DNA of 16,968 nucleotides from Pseudomonadota bacterium (GCA_023433655.1 JAEYUE010000073.1:1-16968), one strand, 5' to 3'. Positions 7,539 to 15,204 are shown, counted from the stretch's first letter. Translations and numbers: made by a program. The notes: generated by a model from the letters alone, not told the origin.

Positions 7539-8528
7539 TCAGCCGTGGGTGAAGCCCGGCCTGCGGATCGCCACCGGCTGACCGCCGAAACGGGCCGTGA
7601 CCCCGTGCCCCGCGGTCACCCGGCCGATCCGGGTCAGGCGCAGATGTCGGCGCTCGGCCTCGCGCCGCAGAGCGTCTTCGTCCGCCGCCCGGGCGGTGAA
7701 GGCGATTTCGTAGTCGTCGCCGCCGGTGACGAGAGCCTCCAGCGCCGCCTGCTCGTCGACCCGCCCCTCGTACCAAGCCTGGCCCGCGGCCGAGCGAGGC
7801 GTGAGCTCCAGCTCGATCTCGATCCGGACCCCGCTGGTTTCGGCGATATGGCCCAGATCGGCGATCAGCCCGTCCGAAACGTCGATGGAGGCGCTGGCGA
7901 AATCCCGGACAGGTCCCGCGAAGTCCACACGCGGTGTCGGCGAGCGGTACTGGTCGACCAGGGCGGCGAGCCGATCGGGCTCCAGCGACAGCTTGCCCTG
8001 CGCCGCCTGAAGGCCCAGCCAGCCGTCGCCGATCGCGCCGGTGACAAAGACCAGTTCGCCGGGCCTCGCGCCCCCGCGGTCCACCGTGCGGCCCTTGGGA
8101 ATCCAGCCGAGCGCGGTCAGCGAAAAGGTCGCCGGGCCGGGCGTCACCACGGTGTCACCGCCCAGCAGGGCGACGCCGAACCGCTTCTGGTCCGCCCTCA
8201 GCCCGTCGACGAAAGTCATTCGCTCGGGCCAACCGCAGCGTTCCGACCAGCCGCAGGCCAGCAGATAGGCGAACGGCTCGGCGCCCTTGGCCGCCAGATC
8301 GGACAGGTTCACCCGCAGCAGCTTGCGGGCGACGGTGTCGAGCGGGTCGGTCGGAAGGAAATGCACCCCCTCGACGATGGCGTCCTTGGTGAGCACGAGG
8401 TCGTGGCCGGCCCGCGAGGGCAGAACGGCGACGTCATCCGCCAGGCCCCGTCCCCATTCGGGATGGGCAAGCGGCGCAAACAGCCGCCGGATGGTCTCGA
8501 ATTCCCCGGCGACGTCGACCGCGGCCAT
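7539..8528 (-). CDS. thiL: Thiamine-monophosphate kinase
   Basis: A 329-residue enzyme that phosphorylates thiamine monophosphate to the active cofactor thiamine diphosphate with ATP. It belongs to the PurM/ThiL fold. Visible signatures: DDVAVL (31-36, metal and nucleotide), LTKDAIVEGVHF (46-57), NLSDLAAKGAEP (74-85), LGGDTVVTPGP (122-132), SIDVSDGLIADLGHI (214-228) and TGGDDYEI (268-275). The ATG at 8528 shares one base with the nusB stop (TGATG), a reinitiation arrangement; the frame is open upstream but no longer start is needed. Gene order ribH-nusB-thiL is conserved in many proteobacteria. Confidence 0.96.
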   Translation of the reverse strand: MAAVDVAGEFETIRRLFAPLAHPEWGRGLADDVAVLPSRAGHDLVLTKDAIVEGVHFLPTDPLDTVARKLLRVNLSDLAAKGAEPFAYLLACGWSERCGWPERMTFVDGLRADQKRFGVALLGGDTVVTPGPATFSLTALGWIPKGRTVDRGGARPGELVFVTGAIGDGWLGLQAAQGKLSLEPDRLAALVDQYRSPTPRVDFAGPVRDFASASIDVSDGLIADLGHIAETSGVRIEIELELTPRSAAGQAWYEGRVDEQAALEALVTGGDDYEIAFTARAADEDALRREAERRHLRLTRIGRVTAGHGVTARFGGQPVAIRRPGFTHG

Positions 8529-9055
8529 CAGGAGGCGCGGGCGTCCCGGGCGACGCCGTCGAGGGCGGCGTTGACGAATTTCGCTTCGGCGTCGTCGAAG
8601 AAGGCCTTGGCCAGTTCGACATACTCGTCGATGACGATCTCGCGCGGCACGTCCTGGCGTTCGCGCAACTCCCAAGCCCCGGCCCGCAGCAGCGCCCGCA
8701 GGGTGGAGTCGAGCCGCTCCAGCCGCCAGTTCGAGGCGAGCCGGGCCTTCACCGCGCCGTCGATGTCGCGCTGGCGGGAGACCACGCCGCGCACGATGTC
8801 GGCGAAGTACGCCTCGTCCGCCTCGGCGAGGGGCTGGCCTTCGATATCGGCGTCGAAGCGGTGATTCGAGAACTCTGTGATGACGGTTTCGACCCCCTCC
8901 CCGGCCAGTTCCATCTGGTACAGGGCCTGAACGGCGGCGAGGCGGGCGACGGTGCGGGCGCGGCGCTGCTTGCTGCTCAGCTGCGGCTCGGCGCGTTGCT
9001 TTTCGGCTTCGGCGAGTTGCTGGAGCACGGACTGGAGGCTGGCGGGTTCGGTCAC
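8528..9055 (-). CDS. nusB: Transcription antitermination factor NusB
   Basis: A 175-residue all-helical RNA-binding protein that, with NusE (S10), binds boxA in rRNA leaders and supports antitermination. The NusB core starts near residue 28 with KQRRARTVARLAAVQALYQME, and ends with REIVIDEYVELAKAFFDDAEAKFVNAALDGVAR (138-170), the characteristic C-terminal block. An N-terminal extension of about 27 residues (Glu/Gln/Leu-rich) precedes the core relative to the 139-residue E. coli protein. It starts with GTG, overlapping ribH by four bases (GTGA), and ends on the thiL start. Confidence 0.95.
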   Translation of the reverse strand: MTEPASLQSVLQQLAEAEKQRAEPQLSSKQRRARTVARLAAVQALYQMELAGEGVETVITEFSNHRFDADIEGQPLAEADEAYFADIVRGVVSRQRDIDGAVKARLASNWRLERLDSTLRALLRAGAWELRERQDVPREIVIDEYVELAKAFFDDAEAKFVNAALDGVARDARAS

Positions 9056-9513
9056 GAGGCCAGTCCTACGCGCAGGCGCTTGCGCAAGGCAATGAGGTCG
9101 AGGCAGGCGCGGGCCGCGCCGCCGCCCTTGTCGCCCTCGCTGATGCGGGCCCGGGCCCAGGCCTGGTCCTCGTCCTCGGTGGTCAGGACCCCGTTGCCGA
9201 TGGCGACGCCGCGCAGCCCCAGCTCCATCAGGCCGGCCGCGGACTGATCGGAGACGATCTCGAAATGGTAGGTTTCGCCGCGAATGACGCAGCCGAGGGC
9301 GACATAGCCGTCGTAGCGCGGCGCCGTCGGGAAGCGGCCGGCCTCCTCGGCCATGGCGATGGCCGTCGGAATCTCCAGCGCGCCGGGCACCGAGACCACC
9401 TCAAACTGAACCTCCTGGGCGCGAAGCGCGTCCTTCGCCCCCTCCAGCAGGGCGTCGGCAAGGTCGTCATAGAAGCGCGCCTCAACGATGAGGACGCGAA
9501 TGGGATCGCTCAC
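9052..9513 (-). CDS. ribH: 6,7-dimethyl-8-ribityllumazine synthase
   Basis: A 153-residue lumazine synthase. It condenses 3,4-dihydroxy-2-butanone 4-phosphate with the ribitylamino-pyrimidine, the penultimate riboflavin step. Substrate motifs: EARFYDDL with the aromatic stacking Phe14, PGALEIP (43-49), ALGCVIRGETYHFE with the general base His83, GNGVLTTE (106-113), and DKGGGAARACL (128-138). The protein is of normal length and probably forms a pentamer or larger shell. It starts with GTG, overlapping ribB by four bases, and ends overlapping nusB by four bases. Confidence 0.96.
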   Translation of the reverse strand: MSDPIRVLIVEARFYDDLADALLEGAKDALRAQEVQFEVVSVPGALEIPTAIAMAEEAGRFPTAPRYDGYVALGCVIRGETYHFEIVSDQSAAGLMELGLRGVAIGNGVLTTEDEDQAWARARISEGDKGGGAARACLDLIALRKRLRVGLAS

Positions 9514-10643
9514 GACAGCTCTTCTCCATCCATGTCGCGCCAGCCGACGATGCGCAGTCCGTACCCCTCGAGCGCGGCGGGGTTGGGGCGGGTGGAGCTC
9601 ATCACGATCATGTCGCGGACGCCGAGATCGAGCAGAATCTGCGCCCCGACGCCGTAGTTGCGCAGCGCCCGGTCCGCGGCGGCCGGCCTGGCCACGCCCG
9701 AGAGACGCTCGGCCAGCCCGTGAAGCTCGGGGTCGCGCAGGAAGACGGTCACGCCGGGTCCGGCATGATCGCTGATGGCCTTGAGGGCGCGGGGCACATA
9801 GTCCTGCCGCGCCTCGACATGGCCGAGCAGGTCGGCGGCGAAATCCACCTGGTGCATGCGCACCAGGGTCGGCCTGCCCGGTTCGATCTTGCCGTGGACG
9901 AGGGCCACATGCTCCACGCCCTCGATGACGTTGCGGTACAGCATCAGCCGGAAGGGGCCGCCGTGGACGCTGTCGAAGGGCGTGTCCATGACCCGCTCGA
10001 CCAGCCGCTCGGTGCGGCGGCGGTAGGCGATCAGGTCGGCGATGGTGCCGATCTTCAGCCCGTGCAGTTGGGCGAAGGCGATCAGGTCCGGCATCCGCGC
10101 CATGGTGCCGTCGTCGTTCATGATCTCGCAGATCACCCCCGCCGGGGTCAGGCCCGCCATGCGGCTGATGTCGACCGCCGCCTCGGTGTGGCCGGTGCGG
10201 ACCAGAACGCCGCCGTCGCGGGCGACCAGCGGGAAGACGTGGCCGGGCGAGACGATGTCGTCGGCGGTGCGGTTGGGATCCACGGCCACCTGAACGGTGC
10301 GGGCGCGGTCGGCGGCGGAGATGCCGGTGGTGACCCCTTCCCTCGCCTCGATCGAGACGGTGAAGGCCGTGCCCATGCTCTCACGGTTTTCGGCGGACAT
10401 CGGCGGCAGGCGCAGCTGGCGCGCCCGGTCGGCGGTGATGGCGAGGCAGATCAGGCCGCGGGCGTGGCGGGCCATGAAGTTGATCTGATCCGGGGTGGCG
10501 AACTGGGCGGGGATGATGACGTCGCCCTCGTTCTCGCGGTCCTCGGCGTCGACGAGGATGTAGGGCCGCCCGTTGCGGGCGTCCTCAAGGATGTCCTCGA
10601 TCGGGCTGATCGGGCTGTCGTTCATGTTGGCCGCCAGTTGCAT
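9510..10643 (-). CDS. ribB: 3,4-dihydroxy-2-butanone 4-phosphate synthase with degenerate GTP cyclohydrolase II domain (RibBX-like)
   Basis: A 377-residue two-domain protein. Residues about 10-212 form an intact RibB domain that makes DHBP from ribulose 5-phosphate: DAEDRENEGD (32-41), RHARGLICLAIT (59-70), GHTEAAVDISRMAG (151-164), and CEIMNDDGTMAR (172-183). The C-terminal part (about 220-377) is RibA-like but lacks the three zinc cysteines expected near VDFAADLLGHVEA (266-278), and has RDPELHG where active RibA has an REGRG motif. It should therefore have no cyclohydrolase activity. Similar inactive fusions (RibBX) are known. The start ATG at 10643 overlaps the ribE stop (TGATG) and has GGAG eight bases upstream; ATG 10625 is an alternative. 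Confidence 0.95.
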   Translation of the reverse strand: MQLAANMNDSPISPIEDILEDARNGRPYILVDAEDRENEGDVIIPAQFATPDQINFMARHARGLICLAITADRARQLRLPPMSAENRESMGTAFTVSIEAREGVTTGISAADRARTVQVAVDPNRTADDIVSPGHVFPLVARDGGVLVRTGHTEAAVDISRMAGLTPAGVICEIMNDDGTMARMPDLIAFAQLHGLKIGTIADLIAYRRRTERLVERVMDTPFDSVHGGPFRLMLYRNVIEGVEHVALVHGKIEPGRPTLVRMHQVDFAADLLGHVEARQDYVPRALKAISDHAGPGVTVFLRDPELHGLAERLSGVARPAAADRALRNYGVGAQILLDLGVRDMIVMSSTRPNPAALEGYGLRIVGWRDMDGEELS

Positions 10644-11233
10644 CAGGCCGTCTCCTGCCACCGCGCGAGGTATCGCGCCAGCATGTCGATCTCGAGATTG
10701 ACCGCATCGCCCGGTTTCAGGGCGCCGAGCGTGGTCGCCTCCCAGGTGTGCGGGATGATGTTGACTCCGAAGCTTCGGCCCTCAACGGCGTTCACGGTGA
10801 GGGAGACCCCGTCGACGGTGATCGAGCCCTTGGGCGCGATGAAGCGGTGCAGGGGGGCAGGCGCCTCGATCCCGATGCGATGCGAGCCGCCCTCGGGCGT
10901 CACCGAGACGACGCGGCCGAGGCCGTCGACGTGACCGGACACGATGTGCCCGCCCAATTCATCGCCCAGCTTCGCCGCCCGCTCAAGGTTGACCCGGCGG
11001 CCTTCGGTCCAGTCGCCGAGGCTGGTCTTCGACAGGGTCTCGTCCGAGACCTCCACGGCGAACCAGCCGGGCCCCTTCTCGGTGACGGTCAGGCAGCAGC
11101 CGGCGTGGCTGATCGAGGCGCCGAGGTCGAGGGTCGCCGTATCCCAGGCGGTCTCGATCTCGTAGCGGCGGTCGCGGTCGGTCTGTTCGACCTTCCGCAC
11201 GCGGCCGATGTCGGTGACGATGCCGGTGAACAT
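10643..11233 (-). CDS. ribE: Riboflavin synthase, alpha chain
   Basis: A 196-residue protein that dismutates two lumazine molecules to riboflavin and the pyrimidine precursor. The invariant MFTGIV N-terminus is present. Two lumazine-binding repeats are visible: residues 1-95 with ISHAGCCLTV (41-50), and 96-190 with GHIVSGHVDG (95-104) and ITVDGVSLTVN (138-148). Length and both repeats are complete. The ATG directly abuts the stop of ribD (TGAATG), and its stop overlaps the start of ribB, so all three should be translated in sequence from one transcript. Confidence 0.96.
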   Translation of the reverse strand: MFTGIVTDIGRVRKVEQTDRDRRYEIETAWDTATLDLGASISHAGCCLTVTEKGPGWFAVEVSDETLSKTSLGDWTEGRRVNLERAAKLGDELGGHIVSGHVDGLGRVVSVTPEGGSHRIGIEAPAPLHRFIAPKGSITVDGVSLTVNAVEGRSFGVNIIPHTWEATTLGALKPGDAVNLEIDMLARYLARWQETA

Positions 11234-11860
11234 TCAGATGCGCTCGTAGCGTTCCCACAGGTCGTCGCCGACCGGTTCGGTCGACAGACGCCGGAACTTG
11301 GGGGCGTCGGCCAGCTTTGCAAGCGCCAGCGCCGCCACGCAGGGCCGCCCCTCCCCGCCCAGCAGGATCGGGGCCCGGAACCACTCCAGCCGGTCCACCA
11401 GCTTCGCGCGCAGGAAGCTGGCCGCCACCTGGCCCCCGCCCTCGATCAGCACCGACCCCGCGCCCGCGCGCCGGATCGCCCGGAGCACGGCTTCGGGCGC
11501 GGGCCGACCGTCCGCCGTCTCCACCCGCTCGACCCGGGCCTCACCCACCGGCGTCGGCTCGGCGGCGGTCAGGATCAGGGTGTCGCTCCCGGCGACTTTC
11601 GCCGTCGGCGGGGTGCGCAGGCGGCTGTCGAGCACCACGCGCAGGGGCTGGTCGACCGGCCTGCCCGCCAGGCGGGCGGTCAGTTCGGGATCGTCAGCGA
11701 GCACCGTCTCCACCCCGACCAGGATGGCGTCATGGGCGGCGCGCAGGCGGTGGCCCTCCAGCCGCGCCGCCTCGCCGGTGATCCATTTCGATTCGCCGGA
11801 CGCCGTGGCGATCCGCCCGTCGAGCGAGGTCGCCAGCTTGAGGGTGACCCGCGGGCGCAT
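11234..11860 (-). CDS. ribD: RibD reductase domain only (5-amino-6-(5-phosphoribosylamino)uracil reductase)
   Basis: A 208-residue protein equal to the C-terminal reductase half of bifunctional RibD. Signatures: RPRVTLKLATSLDGRIA (2-18), SGESKWITGEAAR (21-33), AILVGVETVLADDPELTAR (45-63), LRVVLDSRLRTP (73-84), and VLIEGGGQVAASFL (137-150), the NADPH-site GGG. The usual N-terminal zinc deaminase (HAE and PCxxxG motifs) is absent, and the upstream DNA is filled by nrdR, so this is a stand-alone reductase and not a truncation with leftover deaminase. The ATG shares one base with the nrdR stop (TGATG). The deaminase must be encoded elsewhere, if the pathway works. Confidence 0.93.
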   Translation of the reverse strand: MRPRVTLKLATSLDGRIATASGESKWITGEAARLEGHRLRAAHDAILVGVETVLADDPELTARLAGRPVDQPLRVVLDSRLRTPPTAKVAGSDTLILTAAEPTPVGEARVERVETADGRPAPEAVLRAIRRAGAGSVLIEGGGQVAASFLRAKLVDRLEWFRAPILLGGEGRPCVAALALAKLADAPKFRRLSTEPVGDDLWERYERI

Positions 11861-12330
11861 CAGCCGCGGCCGGACTCGTCGTCCAGACCCTCGTCGCCGA
11901 GGAAGCGGGCGAAGTCGCCGGTGTGGCGGAAGTCCTTGTAGACCGAGGCGTAGCGGACGTAGGCCACCTCATCGACGCTCTTCAGCGCCTTCATGATGAA
12001 GTCGCCGACCGTCGAGGACGGGATTTCGGTCTCGCCGAGGCTCTCCAGCTGGCGGACGATCCGGCTGACCAGCTGCTCGATCTGCTCCGGCTGCACCGGC
12101 CGCTTGCGCAGGGCGATGCCGAGCGAACGCTCCAGCTTGTCCCGGTCGAAGGGCGTGCGGCGGCCGTTGCGCTTAAGGATGACCAGCTCGCGCAGCTGGA
12201 CCCGCTCGAAGGTGGTGAAGCGCCCGCTGCACTGCGGACAGGACCGCCGGCGCCGGATGGCCGCGCCGTCGTCGGACGGCCGGCTGTCCTTCACCTGGGT
12301 GTCCGGATTTCCGCAGAAGGGGCACTTCAT
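11860..12330 (-). CDS. nrdR: Transcriptional repressor NrdR
   Basis: A 156-residue regulator of ribonucleotide reductase genes. A four-cysteine zinc ribbon (C3, C6, C31, C34 in MKCPFCG and CPQCSGRF) binds DNA, and an ATP-cone domain (about 49-139, from VILKRNGRRTPFDRDKL to VYKDFR) senses ATP/dATP. Length is typical. It lies six bases after glyA and overlaps ribD by one base. No NrdR-box-like palindrome stands out in this window, so its targets (nrd operons) are probably elsewhere. Its place before the rib genes is a conserved arrangement in proteobacteria. Confidence 0.97.
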   Translation of the reverse strand: MKCPFCGNPDTQVKDSRPSDDGAAIRRRRSCPQCSGRFTTFERVQLRELVILKRNGRRTPFDRDKLERSLGIALRKRPVQPEQIEQLVSRIVRQLESLGETEIPSSTVGDFIMKALKSVDEVAYVRYASVYKDFRHTGDFARFLGDEGLDDESGRG

Positions 12331-12336
12331 CGGGCG

Positions 12337-13650
12337 CTATCCGTAGATCGGGAAACGGCGGGTGAGTTCGCGCACCTCGCCGGCCACCCGCTGCGAGACA
12401 GCCGCGTCAGCCTCGTCGCCGCCCTTCATGGAGTCGATGACATCGGCGATCCAGTGGCCGACCTGCTGGAACTCGGTCACACCGAACCCGCGCGTGGTGC
12501 CGGCCGGCGTGCCGAGACGGACGCCGGAAGTGACGGTGAACGGGGCGGTGTCGAACGGCACGCCGTTCTTGTTGCAGGTCATCAGGGCGTGCTCGAGCGC
12601 CGCCTCGGTGGCCTTGCCGGTGACCCCCTTGGGCCGCAGGTCGACGAGCATGAGGTGGCTGTCGGTGCCGCCCGAGACGATGGCCGCGCCGCGTTCGACC
12701 AGCACGGCGGCCAGGGCCTGCGCATTGGTCACCACCTGCTGCGCGTAAGCCTTGAATTCGGGCTTCAGCGCCTCGCCGAAGGCCACGGCCTTGGCGGCGA
12801 TGACGTGCTCCAGCGGCCCGCCCTGCAGTCCGGGGAAGACGGCCGAGTTGATCTTCTTGCCCAGCTCCACGTCGTTGGACAGCACCATGCCGCCGCGCGG
12901 ACCGCGCAGGGTCTTGTGCGTCGTGGTGGTGACCACGTGGGCGTGCGGCAGAGGGTCGGGATAGACGCCGCCGGCGACGAGGCCGGCGTAGTGGGCCATG
13001 TCGACCATCAGATACGCCCCGACGCTGTCGGCGATCTCGCGGAAGCGTTTGAAGTCGATGTGCCGGCTGTAGGCCGAGGCGCCGGCGAGGATGAGCTTCG
13101 GCTTCTCCTGCTCGGCCATCTGCGCCACGTGGTCGTAGTCGATCAGGTGGTCGTCCTCGCGGACCTTGTAGGTGACCGGGCGGAACCACTTGCCGGACTG
13201 GTTGGCCGGCGAGCCGTGGGTCAGGTGGCCGCCGCAGGCCAGGTCCATGCCGAGGAAGGTGTCCCCGGGCTGGAGAAGGCTCATGAACACCGCCTGGTTG
13301 GCCTGGGCTCCCGAGTGCGGCTGGACGTTGGCGAAGGCGCAGCCGAACAGCTGCTTCGCCCGCTCGCGGGCGAGGTTCTCGGTGACGTCGACGTATTCGC
13401 AGCCGCCGTAGTAGCGGCGGCCGGGATAGCCCTCGGCGTACTTGTTGGTCAGGACCGACCCTTGCGCCTCCAGCACCGCCTTCGAGACGATGTTCTCGGA
13501 GGCGATCAGTTCGATCTGCTCCTGCTGACGCTTCAGTTCGCCCTGGATGCCGCCGAAGATGTCCGGGTCGGCGTCGGCGAGCGATTTCGAGAAGAAGGCG
13601 TCGTGGGTGAAGGCGGTCACTGGAATCCCCGGCGTTTGCAGCACGTTCAT
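12337..13650 (-). CDS. glyA: Serine hydroxymethyltransferase
   Basis: A 437-residue PLP enzyme interconverting serine plus tetrahydrofolate with glycine plus 5,10-methylene-THF. Visible: IELIASENIVS (46-56), TNKYAEGYPGRRYYGGCE (68-85), VDMAHYAGL (216-224), and TTTTHKTLRGPRGG (241-254) with the Schiff-base Lys246. The C-terminal TSGVRLGTPAGTTRGF-type block is intact. The start used is ATG at 13650; GTG at 13620 (MTAFTHDAFF) has GGGGA nearby and would shorten it by ten non-conserved residues. The gene follows the small DUF6898-like ORF by 37 bases, and nrdR follows after six. Its product glycine is the substrate of HemA, encoded just upstream. Confidence 0.97.
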   Translation of the reverse strand: MNVLQTPGIPVTAFTHDAFFSKSLADADPDIFGGIQGELKRQQEQIELIASENIVSKAVLEAQGSVLTNKYAEGYPGRRYYGGCEYVDVTENLARERAKQLFGCAFANVQPHSGAQANQAVFMSLLQPGDTFLGMDLACGGHLTHGSPANQSGKWFRPVTYKVREDDHLIDYDHVAQMAEQEKPKLILAGASAYSRHIDFKRFREIADSVGAYLMVDMAHYAGLVAGGVYPDPLPHAHVVTTTTHKTLRGPRGGMVLSNDVELGKKINSAVFPGLQGGPLEHVIAAKAVAFGEALKPEFKAYAQQVVTNAQALAAVLVERGAAIVSGGTDSHLMLVDLRPKGVTGKATEAALEHALMTCNKNGVPFDTAPFTVTSGVRLGTPAGTTRGFGVTEFQQVGHWIADVIDSMKGGDEADAAVSQRVAGEVRELTRRFPIYG

Positions 13651-13687
13651 TTACGCCGCGCCACCTTCGGCCACAACATCTTGTGGG

Positions 13688-13876
13688 TCACCGCGACAGA
13701 AGCGCCCGTTTCAGCTTGGCCACGGCCACCCGTTTGAGGCCTTCGGGCTCGGCCGCGGGCCCGAAGGCCGAGACCTCCAGACCCGTGGCCACATGGACGG
13801 CCGAGCATTTCAGGTAGGGCCCGTTGCGGGTCAGCTCGAGGATGACCTCGCCCAGCTCCGGATCAGGCGGCGACAG
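13688..13876 (-). CDS. Small DUF6898-like protein, no canonical start codon
   Basis: A reading frame on the minus strand between hemA and glyA, ending in TGA at 13688-13690. From the CTG at 13876 it encodes 62 residues: MSPPDPELGE, VILELTRNGP, YLKCSAVHVA, TGLEVSAFGP, AAEPEGLKRV, AVAKLKRALL, SR. The pattern (a strand with GEVILEL, a second with VxVATGxEVS, then a basic helix) resembles the short alphaproteobacterial DUF6898 family, recalled from memory. Going upstream, the frame has no ATG, GTG or TTG before an in-frame stop at 13937-13939, so CTG 13876 (14 bases inside the hemA end) is the best start; CTG 13855 is another. No strong ribosome binding site is visible. Function unknown. Confidence 0.6.
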   Translation of the reverse strand: MSPPDPELGEVILELTRNGPYLKCSAVHVATGLEVSAFGPAAEPEGLKRVAVAKLKRALLSR

Positions 13877-15089
13877 GGCGGCGCGCCACGTTGCAACGGG
13901 TCCAGAGCTTGTCCATGGCGGACACCAGCGCGTCCATCATGCCGTCGTCGTGATCCGGCGACGGCGTGAAGCGCAGACGCTCGGTGCCCTTGGGCACGGT
14001 CGGATAGTTGATCGGCTGGACGTAGATGCCGAAGTCCTCGAGCAGCATGTCCGAGATCATCTTGGTGTGGACGGGGTCGCCTACGAAGACGGGGACGATG
14101 TGGCTCTCGGACTCCATCACCGGAATGCCGGCCTCGGCGAAGCGCGCCTTCAGCGCCGCGGCGCGCTCCTGGTGCTTCTCGCGCAGTTCGGGGTGGGCCT
14201 TCAGCCAGCGCACCGAGGCCAGGGCGCCCGCGGTCAGGGCCGGCGGCAGGCTGGTGGTGAAGATGAAGCCCGAGGCCCAGCTGCGCACCGCGTCCACGAT
14301 CACGGCGTCGGCGGCGATATAGCCGCCCATGACGCCGATCGCCTTGCCGAGCGTGCATTCGATGATGTCGATCTGGTCCAGCACCCCGTCGCGCTCGGCG
14401 ATGCCGGCCCCGCGGTCGCCGTACAGGCCGACGGCGTGGACCTCGTCGAGATAGGTCAGGGCGCCGTACTTCTTCGCCAGGGCGATGGTGCCCTTCAGGT
14501 CGGCGATGTCGCCGTCCATCGAATAGACGCTCTCGAAGGCGATCAGCTTGGGCGCCCCGGCCGGGGCGTCGGCCAGCAGGGCCTCGAGGTGCTCGAGATC
14601 GTTGTGGGCGAAGATGTGCCGCTCGCCGCCGCCGTGGCGGATGCCGGCGATCATCGAGGCGTGGTTCAGGCTGTCGGAGAAGATGATCAGCCCCGGCAGG
14701 ATCTTCTGCAGCGTCGCCAGGGTCGCCTCGTTGCCGACATAGCCCGAGGTGAATAGCAGGGCGGCTTCCTTGTGGTGCCAGTCGGCGAGTTCGGCCTCGA
14801 GATCCACGGCCGAGCGGGTCGTGCCGGAGATGTTGCGGGTGCCGCCCGCCCCGGCGCCGGCGGCGTCGACCTCGGCCTTCATGGCCTCGATCACGGCCGG
14901 ATGCTGGCCCATGCCGAGATAGTCGTTGGAGCACCAGACCACGACGTCCTGCTCGGAGCCGTCGGCGCGGCGGCGCACGGCGCGCGGGAAGCGGCCGCGC
15001 ACACGCTTCAGGTCGGCGAAGACGCGGTAGCGGCCCTCGCCCCTGACCTGCTCCACGGCGGTCTCGAATGCGGCGCGATAATCGAACAA
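13863..15089 (-). CDS. hemA: 5-aminolevulinate synthase
   Basis: A 408-residue PLP enzyme condensing glycine with succinyl-CoA to 5-aminolevulinate, the first committed step of the C4 heme route, typical of alphaproteobacteria. Motifs: MFDYRAAFETAVEQV at the N-terminus, VWCSNDYLGMGQHP (51-64), GAGAGGTRNISGT (78-90), FSDSLNHASMI (137-147), LDEVHAVGLYG (214-224), and ECTLGKAIGVMGGY (244-257) with the PLP lysine K249. I chose TTG at 15089: it gives the family N-terminus and length, whereas the ATG at 15221 would add 44 atypical residues and place two operator-like palindromes inside the gene. The end overlaps the next small ORF. Confidence 0.94.
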   Translation of the reverse strand: MFDYRAAFETAVEQVRGEGRYRVFADLKRVRGRFPRAVRRRADGSEQDVVVWCSNDYLGMGQHPAVIEAMKAEVDAAGAGAGGTRNISGTTRSAVDLEAELADWHHKEAALLFTSGYVGNEATLATLQKILPGLIIFSDSLNHASMIAGIRHGGGERHIFAHNDLEHLEALLADAPAGAPKLIAFESVYSMDGDIADLKGTIALAKKYGALTYLDEVHAVGLYGDRGAGIAERDGVLDQIDIIECTLGKAIGVMGGYIAADAVIVDAVRSWASGFIFTTSLPPALTAGALASVRWLKAHPELREKHQERAAALKARFAEAGIPVMESESHIVPVFVGDPVHTKMISDMLLEDFGIYVQPINYPTVPKGTERLRFTPSPDHDDGMMDALVSAMDKLWTRCNVARRPVAA

Positions 15090-15159
15090 GGTCGGCCCGG
15101 AGTCGGCGGAAGTCTGTTCGGGGCTATCTGCGCCGAACGACCCGCACAGTCCAGCCGGG

Positions 15160-15178
15160 GCGACGGTTAAATCGTCGC
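15160..15178. promoter_or_regulatory. Palindrome in the hemA leader (possible operator)
   Basis: A perfect 6-bp inverted repeat GCGACG (15160-15165) and CGTCGC (15173-15178) around the seven-base centre GTTAAAT. It lies 71-89 bases upstream of the hemA TTG start, and the minus-strand sequence TTTAAC within it is a possible -10 element. It could be an operator or an RNA hairpin in the leader. I do not recognise the cognate regulator. Confidence 0.4.
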
Positions 15179-15189
15179 AACCCACTAAT

Positions 15190-15204
15190 TGATAACGGTT
15201 CTCA
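15190..15204. promoter_or_regulatory. Fur-box-like site upstream of hemA
   Basis: TGATAAC-G-GTTCTCA matches the 7-1-7 Fur consensus TGATAAT-N-ATTATCA at 11 of 14 positions, and the flanks (AAT and TT) are AT-rich in otherwise very GC-rich DNA. The minus-strand hexamer TTATCA within it can serve as a -35 with TTTAAC 18 bases on. Binding by Fur, or by an Irr-type iron regulator, is inferred; heme synthesis is a common target of iron control in alphaproteobacteria. Confidence 0.5.

Noticed and set aside
12331..12336. Riboswitches (FMN, THF, glycine, TPP) near glyA, rib or thiL genes
   Set aside because: The intergenic gaps are a few bases to about 200 bases, and none contains a recognisable conserved riboswitch core.
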